This document shows, one piece after another, positions 23,127 through 34,933 of a stretch of DNA of 64,000 nucleotides; the stretch's first letter is position 1; every line of letters starts with the position of its first letter. Both the position numbers and the translations under genes were made by a program. This DNA is from Xanthoparmelia taractica (taxonomy: Eukaryota > Ascomycota > Lecanoromycetes > Lecanorales > Parmeliaceae), in contig JANQBS010000013.1 of NCBI GenBank assembly GCA_033085395.1, forward strand, positions 248,001 through 312,000, read 5' to 3'. The notes under the pieces are model-generated. The model saw only the letters and a program-made list of their open reading frames with translations, did no database searches and had not been told where the DNA came from.

Positions 23127-24183
23127 TTATAGCGGCTGCTCATCGCCTTCGAGACCCAGCTCATCCTATATAGACTAGTATTAGCAAGCAACATAGCGAT
23201 GTCACACAAAGCAGCGTTCATACCCAGAGCTCCTTCCTCGTCTTCCCCGGCTCCATCTCTTCAGTACTGACTGCCCACAGCTCCATGCAGATCTTCTTTC
23301 TTGAGCTCGCCTTCCTCGACCACTCCCTCCACGCCTTGTCCACAGCTTCCTTTTCCTCCGGCAGCACGGGCTTCACATTTCCAGATCTCAAATGACTTAA
23401 GCGTGCAATGATCTCCTTCTTCTCTATCTCTAGTAGGGAGACACTGCTGTGAAGTTCCTCGGTAGAGAGTGTAGCGTTGACGGAGACGAGATTTGCTCGC
23501 ATGAGCTTTTCGTTGGCTTTGACGGTAGCAATGGTTTCACGGAGGTCCGCAATTTCCTTGTCTATAGCTGCGAGATCTTCGAGACTCATCGCGTCGTCAG
23601 GGTCTTGGACAGCATGGTAGACCCACTGCTTCCCTGTATTTCATAGATTCAGTCACTTATTCGAGATGAATCTTGGCAGCTTTGATACCAGCGCCCTTCC
23701 CAGCGATCACCTGAGACTCATGAAGTTCTTTCAAGACTTTAGCAGCGTAAGCTAAGATGGTGTAAGCCATTCCCATCTCATATCATCCCGTGCGCCATTC
23801 CTACTCTTGGTGACTTTGTTGTGCAAATTGGCCGAGATATCCGTTGCCTGAATTGTAACAGACGTAAGAGGCTGGAACTTGATGATAGCGACGACCAATG
23901 GATTGGAATGTCGCTCACAGAGTAGGGCCGGCTAATGTCAACGGATGGCTTCAGTCAACCTTCAACCATTGAGAGCCACTGGTTTCACGAACTTCTGCTT
24001 CTCTGCGAAAATCAGCAATTGGTACAGGTCCAACTCAAGATGAGACGTACTCAGGTAATCAATTATCATTGCAGGACCTGCTCTACAATGTTAGACCCTG
24101 AGCCCCAGGGATGAATGGATTGACAAGCCCTTGTCACCTTGATCTGCAGTGGCTTTCTCCGTCTTCTCTTTACGGGGAGCCAT
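23127..24183 (-). CDS. hop2: Meiotic homologous-pairing protein HOP2 (TBPIP family)
   Basis: Partner of MND1 that helps Dmc1/Rad51 pair homologous chromosomes in meiosis. The gene is broken into eight exons: 24138-24183, 24051-24080, 23993-24002, 23919-23931, 23805-23847, 23689-23751, 23224-23633 and 23127-23165, summing to 654 bases or 217 residues, the yeast length. Two exons are only 10 and 13 bases. The spliced N-terminus reads as the winged-helix domain: AMIIDYLKKQNRPYSATDIS then ANLHNKVTKTYAAKVLKELH. GKQWVYHAVQDPDD follows, then a coiled coil (LAAIDKEIADLRETIATVK) and the C-terminal block KAWREWSRKASSRKKICMEL ending DELGLEGDEQPL. Only the large seventh exon would be found by a simple frame search. 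Every junction has GT and AG and all phases agree. It lies between the CCCH gene and the chitin synthase activator, on the same strand as both. Confidence 0.9.
23919..23931 (-). other. hop2: HOP2 exon 4, 13-nt microexon
   Basis: CCGGCCCTACTCT on the minus strand, between acceptor GACATTAG and donor GTGAGC. It completes N and encodes R-P-Y-S, the most conserved part of the winged helix. Confidence 0.8.
23993..24002 (-). other. hop2: HOP2 exon 3, 10-nt microexon
   Basis: On the minus strand AGAAGCAGAA lies between the acceptor TTTCGCAG and the donor GTTCGT. It supplies the codons for K-K-Q and two bases of N in DYLKKQNRPYS. Without it the winged-helix frame cannot be joined. Confidence 0.78.
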
Positions 24184-24497
24184 TGCTCCGACACTGAGGA
24201 AAAATCTGATTGCTTATTCTCAGCAGTAATGAATCCTAGTTTGATGTGCACAGAGTAGATTTAAGAATGAGGAAAATGTCTGAGCGAGCATTGGCCAAGA
24301 GGCAACTTAAATAGTCTTCAATTCTCGCTTACGATAGAACAAGCTCGTCATGTTTTCAATCAAGCCATCTACCCAAGAAAAGAAACAAGACGGTCTCAAT
24401 TTCTTCCATATGCAATGAAACGCTAGATCGAATGCTTTTAAACATGTCCGGGTATCTCCTTCCTCGCAATGCATCAAAATCTCTATGCACACTGACT
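24184..24497. other. Intergenic, HOP2 promoter and SKT5-like 3' end
   Basis: 314 bp between two minus-strand genes. No motif assigned. Confidence 0.45.
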
Positions 24498-27274
24498 CTA
24501 CATCATGACCTGCCACGCGGTAAGTATAGGCGTTGAGAGTGTCTAAACTGGAACATCTTACACAATCTCCTTCCTGCTTTGTTGCCGGTACCCCCATCTC
24601 TTGGAATGTTTTCGGACCTTTACCCGGGGGCCTAGGTCCAGGACCACTGGGAGGCGGTGTAGCAGCTGGCTGATCCGGATTACGGGCTTTAGGAGGAATG
24701 TTCGGCAAGTGTGCTGCACCATCGACCCTCGAAGGCATATCCTGTCGTGATACACCTTGCCTTCCGGATGAATTAGGCATCACCTGCGCACTATTGGGGC
24801 GATTGAATGCGGGCATGGTCTGTGAATGCGGTAAACCTGACAGTCTGTCCTGTGGTCGGCCTGCTGAAACGTCGTAGCTTGGTTGTCTGGGCGGAGGCAT
24901 GTTTGCACTCTCCATCCTTTGCTGTCTCCACTTGCGGTCGGCACCCGATGGGTCTGGTGGAGCAGAGAAACCGATATCTATCGGAGGAGGCTGCGCACTC
25001 GGCGGTCTTGAGGTGTTCAACTGAGGAGATCCGGGAAGATGCGGACTTGTATACCCAGAACTGGACTGCAGTGGATCCTGAGGAGGGCGTTGGGAGACAG
25101 GACCTCCATACACTGGACCAACTCTTCCGCGCCCAGCTCCACTGTGTTCACCAGCCACACTTGGTTGAGCAGATTGGAATGTAGGATAGGCTGAACCTCT
25201 GTAGTTATTATCGCCAAACGAAACGTCTGACGCAGCCGTCGAAGCTGGCCGGGGGTCCAAGTTTAATGGGAGATTGGGGTTGGCATAATTTGATCCGTTT
25301 GCTGGCCTTGATGGATGCCTACCTTGGCCATTGTCTATGGGGTATTGAGCGGCGGAAGAAGGCCGCGGAGCCGGGTTGTTTGCAGTTCTGTACGCATACG
25401 GTGGATTCGCTCCAGGTCTCGTTCTCGGCAGGTTTGGCTCTGGCATATCAATGGGACCGTCTGCTATGGTAGGCATGGCCATCGCAGGGTTCTTGAAGCG
25501 TTCAGGTCTTCTCCCTCGATGTGAGCCATACTGCGACTGGATTTTGGCAACTGCAATGTTTTGGTGATCCTTTTTCGACAAAGTTTTCGAGCGAGATATG
25601 CCATCAAGCCTTCCTGCAGCGTCTTTGTTGCCATGATCCGCTGCCTTCTCATACCAGGATCTAGATTCCTTGAGATTCATAGGGACGTGGAGACCGATTT
25701 CGTAAAAGTACCCCATTGCAAATTCTGCAGTTGCTAATCCACTTTGTGCCGCACGTTGCGCGTACATGAAAGCCAACTCCTCGTTCTTCTCGAATATGCC
25801 TTCGTATCCGCACAGAAACCACTTACTAACGCCCATTTCGGCTTCAGGCTCACCTTGCCTAGCAGCCAAGGCGCTATAATGAAGCGAAAGGGCTGGATCA
25901 AATTCGCAGCCAAGCTGGCAGAGCTCGTACGCCAAGCCCATCTTGCTCTGCGCCTTCGCAAACCCTAGGTATGCGGCTTTCTCGATATTGAACCGGGCGC
26001 CGGTAATGTTCAACGGTAGGCACTCCTCAGGTAAGTTCATCTGGGCCAGTTCGCGGGCTTGCAACATGCCAAAGACCTGCCGCGCTGATCAGTCCCGCCA
26101 CAGCCGACGAAAAGGGTAGGCCTCACGTAGGCTCCTTGGGGTGCGTTTTCATCAGCAGTTTGTGCAGAATAGCTAATGAGCTTGATGCCACGTTCATAAT
26201 CCAGAGGCTGGCCATGTTGCCCAAGAAGAGTCATCATTCCAAGACGCTATGCTATTTAGCTTGGTTTCTCAAACCCAAAGCGTGTAGGTACACCAGCGCA
26301 GAGAAGAACTCAGCTTACGTAGTGGGAGGCCGAGTCACCAGCTTGTAGACCCAGAGTATAATGCTTTACCGCTTTGTCAGGATCATTGTAGCTTTCAAAC
26401 TGCATGCCTATTCGATATTCTGCTCTTGCATATCCCTTTTGTGCTGCCCGCTGATAGCATCGGAACGCTTCTTTCTTGTCTACCCGATGATTGAATTTTC
26501 CGAATTCCAGCCACATGCCTTTAATAAATTCTGCTTTAGGATGATGCTGATCAGCCAGAAATGACACGACGTTGATAGCATCTACCCGCAATTGATGCTC
26601 TATATGAGGTGTTCGAGTCCTTGCTGCCTGATTCTCAGAAATCCGTCGTTCGTTCTGGGCTGCGATCTCAACGTAGACTAGCGTATCTTGCGCCCAGCTC
26701 AATTGCATGTCCGGATCGTCTGAATTCAGGACAGATGTGCGTGCGCTTTCAAGGATTCCTTCCTTCTCTTCGTCTGACGGGGGTACGTTCGCTGGCCGGT
26801 TGCGGAGGGGGGGAAATGGGGAAAAGTTTGGTTGTTCATTTGCGTCGAAAATGTGTTTTCGCTGATCTCGAAATTTTCCTGGGTTTTGAGTATGGTAGAC
26901 CTGGTTCTGGGTGGGATCGTCTGTCAGACTGAGGTTCGAGAAGGACGATTTTCGGTTAGGATATGAGGGCGTCATCGTGCCTTGCTTTCCGCCTACGGGA
27001 GAGGGTGAGTGCAACCCAGACAAGCGATTGCCTGGTACGTCACCCAACTCCAGATGTGTAAGATTGTCCTGTATCTTGTTGGGGACTTCTGGTGTGATCC
27101 TTTATGGCCAATTAGCGTCTGACGTGCTTGCAGGCCACCTGTCAACATCAAAGCATGCTAAGACACGCACCGTTGTGGCGAAGGAGAAATGACTTCTGGC
27201 ATATAGAAGTCATCGACGCCTCCTGGATAGAAGGTAGCACCCAAAGCTGGGCGCTGGCCTTGCTGACTTCCCAT
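24498..27274 (-). CDS. skt5: Chitin synthase activator with Sel1 repeats (SKT5/CHS4 family)
   Basis: Adaptor that activates and localises a Chs3-type chitin synthase at the plasma membrane. Five exons: 27171-27274, 26319-27099, 26127-26246, 24562-26076 and 24498-24509, giving 843 residues from the ATG 27274 (MGSQQGQRPALGATFYPGG). The middle carries a run of Sel1-like repeats, for example AFRCYQRAAQKGYARAEYRI, ALSLHYSALAARQGEPEAEM, AFMYAQRAAQSGLATAEFAM and SRSWYEKAADHGNKDAAGRL. A long Pro/Ser/Asn-rich tail follows. The frame would otherwise run on to 24307, but a GTAAGA donor after GDC and a 52-base intron join to GTC ATG ATG TAG, so the protein ends KQEGDCVMM, a CaaX prenylation box as expected for this family. 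The divergent neighbour is CHL1. Confidence 0.94.
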
Positions 27275-27967
27275 GCTTGGCGCAGAGAGGAGAGGGAGGA
27301 GGAGGACAAAGAGCTGAAATGGCACACAACAATCCTCCCCTTTCAGGCTACACCGACCAGGTAATACAAAGAGGCTCCTTGACGGTTAGTTTATTGAGCA
27401 AATAATATGGCCATTGGAAAGTAAGAACATGACCTTGCAGTCGATATGCCATTCAAAGACAAAGGAAGCTTTGTCTCCCCCCTCATGCGTTCCTATCAGA
27501 ACCGAGAAGAGTGTGAGGAATCATCAGGAGTACCTTAGTGTTTCTAACTCAACATAGAACTACCATGCGGGCATACGTAATTGGGAGCCGCAACAGGGCT
27601 TTCGGGCCAAGCTTAGGGCTTCCCCCTCGGCCCTCGTGCACCAATACTGTACCTACTCTACATAGAGTCATACCTAATCTTCAATATCTACAGATCATTC
27701 GCACAAGATTCATATTTGGTGTGGATGGAGAAGTTTTGAGTCATGGTATCCTTGCCTTGCTCCTGGCTCGGTTTAAAGAGAAATTAGATGATAGACCGAA
27801 CCAAACACCATCCGGGTTATGGCGCGTCAACAGTGTTCACTGCCTTTTATCACTGTCTCCTTATGTTTCCCACCCTCTAGCTATCACTTTCCTCCCTGAA
27901 GTCTGGAACGAACCTGTAGAAGTGGACTTGAGTGATTGGACAGCTGGACACATGTCCTGCAGCCGAG
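27275..27967. promoter_or_regulatory. Divergent promoter region, SKT5-like / CHL1
   Basis: 693 bp between outward-facing starts. A 158-codon frame on + (27538-28014) overlaps the CHL1 start in another frame and shows no family features, so it is not called. No specific site assigned. Confidence 0.5.
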
Positions 27968-30900
27968 ATGACGCCAACTATCAAAGACTTTCACCATCCA
28001 TACAGACCCTATGAAATCCAATCTGAACTGATGGAAGTCATGTACCAATGCATTGCAGAAGGAAAAGTTGGCATTCTAGAATCTCCCACAGGTCTGCCAC
28101 ACCAGCCATTCTCTTGTTGCTTGTTCATCTAATGTCAATGGTTAGGAACTGTATGTCACGTCAATCTATCATTCACGTTTGCCTCTTCTTCGCTGTATGG
28201 TTGTTTTCTCCTATTTGGCCGGACTATAACCTCTCAAAAGCTCTGTTTCTTCAATGCGTAGATTCCCGATTGGTAACATCTGTGCAGGGAAAGTCTCTCA
28301 GCCTGATCTGTAGCTCTCTGACGTGGCTACGGGAGTTTCAGGAGGAAGCGTTACAGAGCAAAATAACGCTCGAGAGAGGTGGGCATACCGCAACATAGTT
28401 GGTACTGGAATCCTAATCTGATGCAGAGAACGACGAACCTAGCTGGGTAGTTGAGCATGCTCAAGCTCAGAGAAGGAACGCTCTGATTGAAAGGAAGTCG
28501 GAGCTAGAAGCACGCTTAAAACAGATTCGGGTCAAGGAGCTTCGGCAAAAGCTCAACTATGAGAGCAGCGAGCCCAAAGCGAAGCGAACGGTAGGTTGTC
28601 GCTGCTTGGAGCTCGACGTCAGTTGCTGAGAAAGCCCAAAGAAAGCCGACAAGGTTCGAGCCGCTTCAGACGCCGGAGACGTTGCACGTTTCGAGCTTGA
28701 CGAGTACAACAGCGAAGACGAGGACTTGAAAGTGAATACTACATCTCGGCCTTCTACAGATCCAGGTCTCTCTTCGGCGAGCTTGCAGTTGATGCAAAAG
28801 TTGTTGGCCCGTAATCTGACGATCTTACATAAAACACTGACTGATACTGTGCCCTAGGTTAGGCTTGATTTTCAAACCCTCAGAGGAAGAGGATCTGTTG
28901 CCGACAGACGATGTCAAGATTTACTTCTGTTCAAGAACTCACACGCAACTGGCACAATTCGTCCAAGAACTGCGGCGCGTAAAGCTTCCGGATTTATCCT
29001 GGGCAGCGGAAAGGAACATTTCAGGAGGCGAACCAGAGGACACAGTAGTAGTCAGGCATCTTCCCTTGGGTTCAAGAAAAAATCTTTGTATCAACCCCAA
29101 AGTCTCTCGACTCGGTAGCTTACCTGCTATTAACGAACGTTGCCTAGAATTACAACAACCAGATAGCTCCATAGACCACAAATGCCCATTCATTCCGAAT
29201 AAAGAGAATGAGACACTGGTGAACGACTTCCGAGATCACACTCTTGCGAACATCAGAGACATTGAGGATCTGGGAAAGCTTGGCAAGAAGATAGGCATAT
29301 GTCCCTATTATGCCTCAAGAGCCATCATCAAACCTAGCGAGGTGAGATCTATTATGCACACGTATTCACGGATCGCTAAAGAGTTGTAGATCGTCACATT
29401 GCCGTATCCTTTACTATTGCAAAAGTCAGCCAGAGAAGCGCTTGATATTTCCCTTAAAGGCCACGTGGTCATCATTGACGAAGCACACAATCTCATGGAC
29501 ACTATATCGAGCATACATTCTATCACTATCACCCAAGGCCAATTGAAGCGATGTAGATCTCAGCTTGGAGTCTATCTTCAGAAATTCCGCAACAGATTAA
29601 AGAGCAAGAACAGAGTCTATGTCGCCCAAGTCGTCCGCTTGATCGATTCAATCTCAGGGTGTCTCGAGACCAAGATGACTGAAAAACAATCTTCCGAAGG
29701 GATTGTGGATGTCGGTCATTTGATGGCTGGTAAAGGAGTGGACCAAATCAATCTCTACAAGCTTATGCGTTACCTTCAGGAAAGCAAGCTCGCTCGGAAA
29801 GTCGAAGGTTATAACATTCACGCCGAAGAGCAGGAGTTAAAATCTAACTCCAGAATGGAGCCAGAAGCCCACGTCTCAACCACGCCGGTATTGACCCATA
29901 TCCAGTCATTCCTCCAGACTCTGACAAACCCAGCTGCCGAGGGTCGCTTTTTCTATGAAAAGGATGAAAAGAATGAGCTCTCTCTCAAATACATGCTCTT
30001 GGATCCGACACATCACTTTAAAGAGATTGTTGAAGACGCACGAGCGGTTATACTAGCCGGAGGGACGATGTCACCTGTATGAATTCCTCAGCTCTATCTT
30101 TGCTCTGAGCCTTCGCTAAACTTTTCTCAGATGGATGACTACATCCGCCACCTTTTCGCATACGTGGATCCCGCTCGCTTGCGAACCTTCAGCTGCGGGC
30201 ACATAATCCCAAAGGAAAACCTCATTGCGGTCCCCGTGGCCAAAGGACCAGGCGGCATCGAATTCGACTTCACCTACGACAAGCGCAACTCGCCCGCCAT
30301 GATCGAGGCTCTGGGAAGCTGTCTCCTGCAGCTCTCGAGCACCATCCCCGACGGCCTCGTCGTCTTCTTCCCCAGCTACGCCTACCTCGACCAAGTGGTC
30401 CTCCGCTGGCAAATGAAGAATAATAGCAGCGGAGCGGCAAAACCCATCTGGACCCGCTTGCTGGAACGGAAGCCGATATTCCGAGAATCCAAATCCGCCA
30501 CCGGTCCCGACGACGATGTCCTGACCCAGTACACCCACGCCGTCGCCACCGGCCGCGGCGGCCTCCTCCTCTCCGTCATCGGCGGCAAATTGTCCGAAGG
30601 CATCAACTTCTCCGACGCCCTCGGCCGCGCCGTCCTCGTCGTCGGCCTCCCGTTCCCCAACATCCACAGCGCCACATGGAAAGCCAAGCTCGAGCACATC
30701 GAACAGAGCACGGTAACGAGAACGGGCAGTCGGGACGAAGGAAAAGCGGCGGCGAGGGACTTTTACGAGAACGCGTGCATGAGGGCTGTGAATCAGAGTA
30801 TCGGGAGGGCTATTAGGCATAAGGGGGATTATGCGAGTATTGTTTTGCTGGATAGGCGGTATAGGACGTCCAGGATCGAGGGGAAGTTGCCGGCGTGGAT

Positions 30901-30991
30901 CAGGCAGGGGATAAACAGGGATGGAGCGGATGGGTTTGGGCAGGTGGTTGAGAGGATCAGGGTGTTTTTCGAGGGGAAGAAGAATGTCTAG
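27968..30991 (+). CDS. chl1: DEAH-box iron-sulfur DNA helicase CHL1 (DDX11 family)
   Basis: 5'-3' helicase of the XPD/FANCJ group needed for sister-chromatid cohesion. Eight exons sum to 857 residues: 27968-28091, 28146-28150, 28288-28378, 28427-28590, 28642-28799, 28858-29341, 29390-30076 and 30131-30991. The start MTPTIKDFHHPYRPYEIQ is the family's Q-motif region. Walker A is ESPTGTGKSLSLIC at 38-51, interrupted by two introns around a 5-base exon. IYFCSRTHTQLAQFVQEL is helicase motif Ia. The four iron-sulfur cysteines appear in NLCINP, ERCLEL, HKCPF and GICPYYASR. The DEAH box is VVIIDEAHN near residue 370. The C-terminal half has SEGINFSDALGRAVLVVGLP and NQSIGRAIRHKGDYASIVLL (motifs V and VI). 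Exon 8 is notably GC-rich relative to the rest. Confidence 0.94.
28146..28150 (+). other. chl1: CHL1 exon 2, 5-nt microexon in Walker A
   Basis: GAACT lies between the acceptor CAATGGTTAG (with TCTAAT branch site about 18 bases upstream) and the donor GTATGT. It completes the G codon and encodes T of P-T-G-T-G-K-S. The preceding exon ends CCCACAG and the next begins GGAAAG, so both neighbouring introns are needed to rebuild the nucleotide-binding loop. Confidence 0.75.
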
Positions 30992-31444
30992 TCGGATATC
31001 ACATGCCTTCTTGGACCGAACTCAGTCATGGAGATCACTTCAAATCCTATCAGTGATGTGCCAGGATGTGCGGCAAAGATTCTGTTACCGAAACATGTCG
31101 TGCTTCTATGAAACCGAATATATCAAAGCTCCGTCTCCGCACAGGAGATGCGTAGCCCTGCCTCAAGAAGAGGCAATAACTAGTAGGAGCAAGACAATTG
31201 GACGCAGAAGGTATCCTGAACTAGACCGTTGCACGATACTTGCGATTCACGATAGCTGAGGGTATGTGATTAATGCAAGAGTCGCAAAGGCACGGCCAGA
31301 GAAAATTTTCTTCGCTAGCTGAGGCATGCAAACTTCGTTATAACGTCCACAGCCAAGATCTCGACTTTGTAGCAAGTGATGACATCAAATCGGCCATCTG
31401 GAAGGGTAGGCCCTCCTTCCTCGCTGCAATAAGATGCCAACTTC
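30992..31444. other. Convergent intergenic, CHL1 / MIT-AAA ATPase
   Basis: 453 bp with the two 3' ends. No gene or element recognised. Confidence 0.45.
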
Positions 31445-34124
31445 TCACCCTCCCCTTTCCCCAAACTCCTTGGCCCAGTCCTCAAATTCCTGTAAGCCCT
31501 GCTTGCTGACACTTGGCCGAATATTTATCAGACTCGCTTCAAAGTCCTCAAAATTAATCGGCCGTATTTCATCCGTCGACATGTACAGTAGCGCTTCCCC
31601 CAAGCTCCGAAGCGGACCCATGGCTGCGTCTTTTGCTAACGCCGTGATATCGCTGCCAGAGAAACCTGCTCTTGAGGTCAATTGGGGGTCCAAGAGCGTG
31701 AGCATGAAGATTAAAACATACCATCTGTCAGCTCTACCAGAACCTGAATATCCTTCTTGGAGAGACTGTGCTTCTGATGCCCCAAGAGCGTCCTCAGCTG
31801 CTCCGCTCTGACAGGGGCCTCAGGCAAGGGTATGTATTGCCTTCTCACAAATCTCCGTCTAGCAGCTTCGTCGATCGCCCAAGGCATGTTCGTAGCGGCA
31901 AGGACCAGGACCCTAGACGCATCGCCTTCAGCCTTCTCCTTATCAGTCTGTTTGCTGCCTGCTGCCGCACGCTGTAAATCGGACCATTGGATCAAGAACT
32001 CTGTCTTGATGCGCCTCGTGGTCTCATGCTCACTTGAGCCCCCTCGAGACGATAGAAGTGAGTCTATCTCGTCAACAAAGATTATGGACGGTGCAAGTGC
32101 CTTCGCGAGAGAAAAAAGTGCGCGGACCAATTTTTCCGACTCGCCTAGCCATTTCGAAGTGAGACTACTGGCGGAGATGGCAAAGAATGTCGATCTTGAC
32201 TCGGTGGCTACCGCTCTGGCAAGCATCGTTTTTCCAGTTCCAGGGGGCCCGAAGAGCAACATCCCTCTGGCTGGTTCACGGAGACCCATGAAGAGATCTG
32301 GGCGTAGAAATGGATAGACAACTGCTTCTTTTAGGGCCTTCTTCGCAACCTCTAAACCAGCTACATCAGCCCAGTGAACTTCGTCTCCTTGGACTACGAT
32401 CTCGTTGAATATTTGCTTAGCTGCGCCTTCGTCGACCCCTTTGGGAAGGTTCTTCTTGATGCGCTTGACACGCTCGTGCCAAGCCGACAAGGGCTGCGTA
32501 GTGTTGGACGGATCATCATCGGGATTGCTCGATTTAAGCGCCGGGTCAACTGGGATGGCATTTTCGCGAGCTTTGCGAGGAGGTCGTTTCCTCTTCTCCT
32601 GTTTCTCGTAGCTGCTGCTGGTATGGTCGTCATTGCTTCCGGAAGATGCTCGTCTCCCAGTTTCATCCATATCATGTTTGTTTGATCGAGGCGATGAGAT
32701 GTTTGCTACGGGACGCCGAGCAATACTTGTGGGGACCGGGGGCCGGGTTTTCCTGGGAGGAGATCGTTGCCGCGACGGTAGACTAGATGCTCTTGCGCTG
32801 TCCTCCGGACGGTTAGTCCTTGCAAGGAACTGTGCTGTCGCCCGTGAGCTTGCCGTAGTTTGTGGAAACTCGGTTCGGTAAGAAGGATAACCGACTGGAG
32901 CTTTTGGTCGTACAGGTGATTTGGGCGCCATAGGATCCCGCAACAAGTCGGTATGCACCGGCGGCGTTGGTGGCTCAAGATTAATGAGATCTGCATTAGT
33001 CTGGGGACGCAAGCCTAGACTTCCATCAGTGTGCTGCTGGCTGGAGCTTGACTGCATCGAGGAGGAGCCAATAGGTCGAGCATCATCTTGGACTGATGAT
33101 AAGTCCGGTGGTGTTCGTGCATCTGGTCGTACCAACGCGTTGCCGCCCAATGCTTGCTCTTCTCCATCTGTAAGACTTGTGGAATTCGGTCTGGACGGAG
33201 TGTTACCTCCTCCGCTGTCGCGACGGGTAGATTCCACCGTAGTTGTACTGCCATTCCTGCCGGCCAAGGTCTGTCCCAGTTTCTGTCCTGACACTTTGGA
33301 TATTGAGTCCCAAGCAAGGCCTGCAGCCTTTGATGACGCGGGAGGGGCACCAAGACGAGCACCGGAAGCTCTAGGAGATTTTGAAGGTTTCTTGCCGTCT
33401 CTGGGTCCCCTTAAGGTAGTCAACATGACACGGCCTTTCTTGTCCGGACTGGGTGTCCTTGATGTTTTTGTGACGGGTATTGGCAGTGTAGGTGGTGCGT
33501 ATGGTGTTGTATAACTCATCATGTTGACCTGAGGGCTGCTGTAAGACCGGTTGGTTGGAGAGCAGTCGGAATCTCTTGTTAGTGGAAGAGGACGTCGGGG
33601 AAGAGCTGGTGGAGCTTTCGAGAGGTCCGGGTAATTCACTGCAGGCACAGTACCCTCTCCAAGCCACCCTGGGTTCGCTTGATCTTCCAAAGGATGATCA
33701 GGCTTCGTAGGCACCAATGGCCGGCCTCGGGTTGTCGAGCTGCTGCTGGACCTGTCCCCATTGTCTTTAGCCTCTTTCCGACTCTTTCGCAGTGCTTCCA
33801 AGAGATCCACGCGTTCCTTGCATTGCAGCTCCATATTCCGGAGTGATTCCTGCAAGGCCCTCTCGGTCTCTGACTTTGGCTGATAATTTGGCGGGACCCT
33901 GTAGGCATTATGGTAGTAGATCTGATCGAGTGCGGAACGCCATGATCGTAGGGCCTCTGCTTCGTTGTTCTGTCGAGAAAGTCGTGGTTAGCGGGAGGCT
34001 ATGTGGACCGCTGTGAAGGGCCTGAGTTACATACTTGACCTTCAAAGTAGACAGCTGTGGAACAGATTAGATAACATTCATCGTAAGTCTTCTGCATAGA
34101 AGACGAGGCTTTGTTGCGCATCAT
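31445..34124 (-). CDS. MIT-domain AAA ATPase (Sap1/Yta6, spastin-fidgetin group)
   Basis: Three exons (34035-34124, 31722-33969, 31445-31665; introns 33970-34034 and 31666-31721) encode 852 residues. The N-terminal 90 residues form a helical MIT-like domain (KTYDECYLICSTAVYFEGQ joined to NNEAEALRSWRSALDQIYYH) ending in LQCKERVDLLEALRKSRKEA. A long Ser/Pro-rich linker of about 400 residues follows. The AAA domain starts at VHWADVAGLEVAKKALKEAV, with Walker A LLFGPPGTGKTMLARA near residue 603, Walker B SIIFVDEIDSLLSSRG near 663, and the meiotic-group end SGSDITALAKDAAMGPLR and a Vps4-type C-terminal helix. The start at 34124 follows an in-frame stop; a second ATG is adjacent. The set of features fits yeast Sap1/Yta6, relatives of microtubule-severing ATPases. 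The substrate in this fungus is unknown. Confidence 0.9.
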
Positions 34125-34933
34125 TGATGGTATCTAGTTGCTTGTACTCGTCCATTCCATGAGAATTGGGAGAAGGGTATTGAGGCTTGGAGCTGGTCAG
34201 TGCTGGAATGCCTTGTGTGTTCAGGCGAAGAATGACGTCCCAAGGGTTGCACTTTCCCAGTGGAATCCCAATGAGGCCTAGGGAGGATTCAGATGGGGAT
34301 AAACAAGGTATACAAGCATTATAGTTTCAATGTGCTGCAAATGTGCTGTCTACTCAATTTACTTGTCAACGAAAATCATGTACGAGTACAGTCAGTCACA
34401 CATCTGATGCATGGCGCTAAAGTCGTGGACCCTGAACAGCCTAAGAGAGTTCCAGCAGTCTTTCAAAGGATGAAAAACAGAGGACAACGTTCAGTATTGA
34501 ATAGGCTGATCAATTTGCAGAGGAGCAGCCTTATTGTGCTGGAAATTGATGGAGCAGGAATGAGACAACCACCCCCCACTGCAGGAGTAACAACAACGTA
34601 GGTGTTGAAGCTTGAACGGCTGCGAATGTTGTGTCCTATGTACAAAAGTGAGCCAAAAGCGCGCCGGTACGCCCTGCAATCTGTAAATGCTGCCGATATC
34701 TTTTGTCCCCTTAGGGGCAAAACAATGCTGTTCCCCTTATCATGTTACAGATCACACTGCTATGTCCTCCGTGTTTTTTTCCAACGCCCGCTTGATGACA
34801 TGATGCTCTAATGACGACCGAAGATTGGGTATTGAAAGAAAACGCTTTGTAAACAAAATGGCCGCTCAAGTGGGGAAAGATCTCGGTGCTGCACGCAGGG
34901 TAGTTGGTCGACTCAGAAGACGCCGTTTTCTTG
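34125..34933. other. Intergenic, AAA ATPase promoter and mitoferrin 3' end
   Basis: 809 bp. Short frames on both strands overlap one another (34293-34601 on +, 34463-34720 on -) and look random. No repeat seen. Confidence 0.45.

Noticed and set aside
24307..24497. Read-through C-terminal extension of the chitin synthase activator
   Set aside because: It follows a good donor, and splicing restores the family's CaaX end, so the extension is intron and 3' untranslated sequence.
27538..28014. 158-codon + frame upstream of CHL1
   Set aside because: Overlaps the true CHL1 start in another frame and shows no family resemblance.
30116..30820. 234-codon minus-strand frame inside CHL1
   Set aside because: Shadow of the GC-rich last exon of CHL1 on the other strand.
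32921..33514. 197-codon + frame inside the MIT-AAA gene
   Set aside because: Antisense shadow of the Ser/Pro-rich linker; no own features.
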